A DNA stretch of 64,000 nucleotides from Sympetrum striolatum (taxonomy: Eukaryota > Arthropoda > Insecta > Odonata > Libellulidae): the NCBI GenBank assembly GCA_947579665.1, contig OX388350.1:2914001-2978000 (forward strand), written 5' to 3'. The notes below the pieces were generated by a model. The model saw nothing but the letters and a program-made list of their open reading frames with translations, had not been told where the DNA came from and searched no databases. Every line of letters starts with the position of its first letter. Position 1 is the first letter of the stretch. This document shows positions 60,239 to 64,000 of this stretch, piece by piece. The position numbers and the translations under genes were made by a program.

Positions 60239-63200
60239 AACCTGTTTTGAGGCATTTACCGATTTAAGTTTGTGAAGTACCAGTTTTCTAAAATACGAAT
60301 CAGAAAATGAAGATACCTCACTTTGGTATTTCGCATTTAATATAAATTTTAACTCTTGAACTAAATTAATGTAATTTTTAAAATGAACGTTACTTTACTG
60401 CTATGATTTTGTGCTCATTCGATAAAATGAGCAAAATATGAAGTTCAAAGTTCATTTGGTGCTAATTTTCGGTAATGAAACCCTATAAACATTAGTTGCA
60501 GATAAATACATTATTGTAATTTAACTTATAAATGCTCGAAAAAAATTGTGTATTACTCATATTCATTTTTATAGCAGAGCAATGTTATTATTTCCAATGG
60601 CGATAGTAAATATCCCAAATTATTCGAAGTAATGCTATCAAATCCTCATATGATGCTCCAAAGCTAATTTTTGATTGGATTACCGCAGTTTGACATTTTA
60701 AATTCAATATTAGCCATTAAAAGTTTAAAAGACACGGTTGAATATCATCGTAAATAATATTTATAAACAAGAATGAAGTCAAAATCATTGTAAGTTGTTA
60801 AAAACCTTTGTAAATTTAACTTCAAATGTACATGAAAAATTTACTGCATATGATGTTCTAAAATACAGTTTTCGTAGTTGTATTGCTGTTGACTAAAATC
60901 ATGAATTAATGATCCATTTTCTACAAAATTATTCTCCTGGCTTTTAATTATAGCTTCAATACTATCTTTTCTTTATTTGAACTTTAAATAATTTTGGATC
61001 AAAAAAGAAACGCACGTACATCATTCGCGAAAGTTAATTACTCAGAACTTTTGGAATAAAATTAAAACGCTGTTAATAAATATTGCATAGTTCTTTAATT
61101 TGTTTTTTAGCAAATTTTACTCGCATGTATTAATAACTAGGCAACGGCCTGTTTCCCACGCACATTTCCGGAATGAGCGAACATGATTATTTAATCAAGA
61201 ACACATTTATCGATTCCGTCCAAGGCTGTTCTATAAAATTTCCGATTTTGAAATATCTCGCGTTCAAGTTAACTCTAGGTTTTCCTTTAATTACAAAATA
61301 TTGTTATAGTTACTGCGTTACATCAATGTCAATTATAAATTATGGACTAAGTATAAATTTATTTCTTTTTGTAATGCTCGTAATAGACCATAAATGATAT
61401 ATTATGCAAAATCAATTAAAATTTAGCAAATATATGCTTTGACTTTTAATATTATCGTATAAGCCATTTACATGTGAAATCATGGGAATAGTTTCAGCGA
61501 GTTTCAGTGTAATAAAGTTTGATATTCAGTATATTTAATCTAAATCACGAAAACACATGTCCTACTTTAATCGTGACGCTGGTAATGAACGTTATTTTTT
61601 TGAATAAATTTCAGTCTTTTTTTTTAAATTACATATTTATAAAAGTCCACTTTATTTACGAGTATATATGATAACCACTTTGTAAAAGCCTGTTGTATAT
61701 GGCTTAAAGACTTTAATGTAATGTGTGTGTAGTAGCGGTTGTTTTTCGTCTAGGCTTCGAAAAATTAAAATGTATTTCCTGAATAGAAAAGCCGATCTTT
61801 GTGAACAGGATTATCAGGTGAGCAACATTCTGTCGCTAATTACTCCGATAGGCACCGACATGATTGAATTTAAAGCTGAAATGGCGGCACCTCTTTAAGG
61901 GGTTCCTTTTACGGCTTTCCTCAGTAAAGCGAAACATTTTTATGAGCGCGGATGGCAAGAGGGTTTAATAAACGCAGCCTCTCAACCAAATGCGAACAAT
62001 TAAATTATCTCTGCTGGAGCACAACCCTTCCACCGAACGAAATTCGCTATGAAGTCTTTATCCGCCGAAGTAAGTAACGCCGAGGGAAAGAAACTTTCCG
62101 AGGCTGATAAAGGGATTAATACTGTTGACTTAAACGCCCCTTTATTCTCTTCATCTTTTTCGAGTGTGCTTCGCTGTAAGCGCTGAGGAAAGATGTTATT
62201 TTGGGTGGAGATCACTTAATTAGCTCGTCCTTCTTTAGTTCGGTTTCTGCTGTTTAGCCAAAGACTTATATTTCACAAACGCATCTCTGAGTCTGAAGTA
62301 TTTTCGAACGGATTACGTAATTTCATTCTGCTATTCACTAATGCCGTATCGACATTCCATATTGCGTGACCGGATCATGACTGAGAAGTTGAAGCCGATA
62401 GTTTTAATGAACGCGTACAGACGTTAATAAGTGTTTCCTCCCTCAGAGTGTCTTTCCACGAAATCCTGCCAAATAATTTATAATTAATTAAGAGTTAAAT
62501 AATCTACAAATTGTTCAGTTTGCCTTTAAAAACGATGCAGCATACACCTGTGTAAATCAATATAGCTCTAATTTGTATTTTTAATATAGCGAATACAGCT
62601 TTTTGATATGTAATTTTACAATTTTTAGTATTATGCAAAAGTATCTAATTCACAAAATTAATGAAAAAACTCCATTTCGATATTCCTTACGAAGATAATA
62701 AAATTTCAGTTTTTTAACTTAGGAGTTATTCATATTATCGATGCCCTGGTTATATTTGTTTGCTACTAACCTAGGCGGTTGCCACAGTTTCTGTCTGAAC
62801 CCTGTTTGAACCCCTTTGCTTTTAGTCAGAACCTAGCCCTATTGGTATGCGTTGAAAATAAAGAGGAGGTATACTTTTGAGAGAATGAGGTTGTGAGAGT
62901 ACGAAAGTGTATCTTGTTGTCCATAGCGAAGGACTCTCAAAATTCTATGTCCATAAAAGGGTACATCTTCTCTTTTCTAATTTGTATGGAAATGGAGTGA
63001 ATTGCGATCTTTCTGATAGATATCCGGGTTGTGACGTGGGCGCTGTGATCCGAACCTTCCTTAATTCTCATTAGAGATCGTTTTTTTGCATCCGATAGGG
63101 GCTCAATTAAAACCTGCAAATGCGGGAGCCTCCTCTCGCACTTCCGAAATTAAATTCAGTCGCGATAAAGTGTATTAGGAAAGTGGTTTAATCGTCAATG

Positions 63201-64000
63201 CAAATCTCTCTCAACGAGAGAAAGATGAAGTGAATTGAGATGATTTCCTCGCGTATTCCTCTGGCATTTCAAATCTATCGGCTGATATGATGAAATGAGC
63301 ACGTAATTGGAATTTATGCAAAAATAAGGTGTAACTCTTGCTAGGGCAGGAAAATAAAATCGTTTTTGCGAATGCGATTTCCAAAAATCGATAGACTCTG
63401 CGAGGATTCGATATCTGTGCAATTTATTGAGGACATTTGAGGATAGTTTAGGTCCACTGATTACGCCTGAGGAATTGTTGAACGAGGCGAAAATGGCTGT
63501 TTATGGAAGTGCACTTGCATAGATTATGCTGCTTTGTTGCTTAATTTGGGTTATTGAAGCATAAATTCAACGCACTGTACTGAACTGAAAGCGGTTGGAG
63601 TGGATTTTACGCGAAATAGGGTGGAAAAGGAACGAATAATCAAATGAAAACGAATGAATATGGACCGCATGAATATATGTGGGACCATTTTGAAAAAATG
63701 TTTCACGATGGCTTAGTAATGGTTATGATCTGCGCATTATTGGGCCAAAAGGAGCGGAGCCGGTTGAATGAGAATCGGAAGATACGTATGTGGGAAGAAT
63801 GTAAAGAATGTATAAAGAGAATGTATGAGATGAAAGAAATGCTGCGTGACCAGTTTGGAAGCGGCGTTTTGCGCATGTGGACACTTGAAGTGGATTGGCG
63901 AAAGCAGAATGTGAGTGGTGTATGGCTCTTAACACAGGAGGATTGATCACAGAATGGTTGAGATAAGGAGGAGAAAGGACTCATCAAAAATATAAAAGAA
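60239..64000. other. Anonymous non-coding sequence
   Basis: 60240-61800 is strongly AT-rich. 61800-62240 and 62880-63960 are GC-richer. Opposing frames overlap at 63644-63987 (100 plus-strand codons, purine-rich, against 94 on the minus strand) and show no recognisable domain. Confidence 0.4.

Noticed and set aside
60003..60275. Five overlapping open frames on both strands with Asn-Gln-Ser-Ala-Pro or Leu-Trp-Thr-Gly repeats
   Set aside because: Product of a 21-bp minisatellite, open in several frames because its unit is a multiple of three.
1..64000. Prokaryotic features (operons, CRISPR arrays, prophage, insertion sequences)
   Set aside because: No long open frames, Shine-Dalgarno-linked genes or spaced repeats; every recognisable element is of eukaryotic retroelement or transposon type.

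Overview
The window looks like a non-coding, repeat-littered stretch of an arthropod (probably insect) nuclear genome. It is AT-rich by eye. No intact protein-coding gene could be supported on either strand, and there are no operons, ribosome binding sites, rRNA genes or CRISPR arrays. What can be recognised is a graveyard of eukaryotic retroelements: several decayed non-LTR retrotransposons (LINEs), one Penelope-like element fragment with a GIY-YIG endonuclease, a large tandemly duplicated composite repeat and a 2.5-kb element bounded by inverted repeats. The taxon is inferred from the repeat types only.

Layout. 1-3.7 kb: anonymous sequence holding an antisense LINE 3' end (1301-1530) with a TAA tail. 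3.7-9.4 kb: two head-to-tail copies (3688-6213 and 6214-9381) of a composite repeat. Each copy contains a 470-bp internal duplication, a ~103-bp duplication, a small hairpin insertion and an RTE-like tail ending in ACAG repeats. 9.88-10.8 kb: a decayed LINE reverse transcriptase with the catalytic YxDD box mutated to YVGD. 10.8-39.9 kb: mostly anonymous sequence with two related LINE 3' ends (27.75 and 28.5-28.8 kb), a possible R1-like scrap (17.45 kb), a candidate exon (33.3 kb), a tRNA-like stretch (36.06 kb) and a strong ratchet-point (recursive splice) motif at 36934/36935. 40.0-42.5 kb: the inverted-repeat element. 43.2-44.9 kb: two fragments of one LINE family in inverted orientation. 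48.2-48.8 kb: the Penelope-like fragment, followed by a hammerhead-ribozyme-like motif. 49-64 kb: anonymous sequence with LINE tails (49.93 and 57.6-57.9 kb), an AT-rich tandem repeat (54.0 kb), the longest open frame of the window (51.8-52.5 kb, minus strand, unassigned) and a 21-bp minisatellite (60.08-60.24 kb).

No genes act together here. The ratchet-point motif, the absence of exons and the patchy GC-richer islands are all compatible with the window lying inside a very long intron of a plus-strand gene, or in a gene desert. That reading is inference. The observations most worth following up are the ratchet point, the hammerhead-like motif behind the Penelope remnant, the nested tandem repeat with its transposed hairpin, and the inverted-repeat element with repeated TCGGTCGA-type subterminal boxes.
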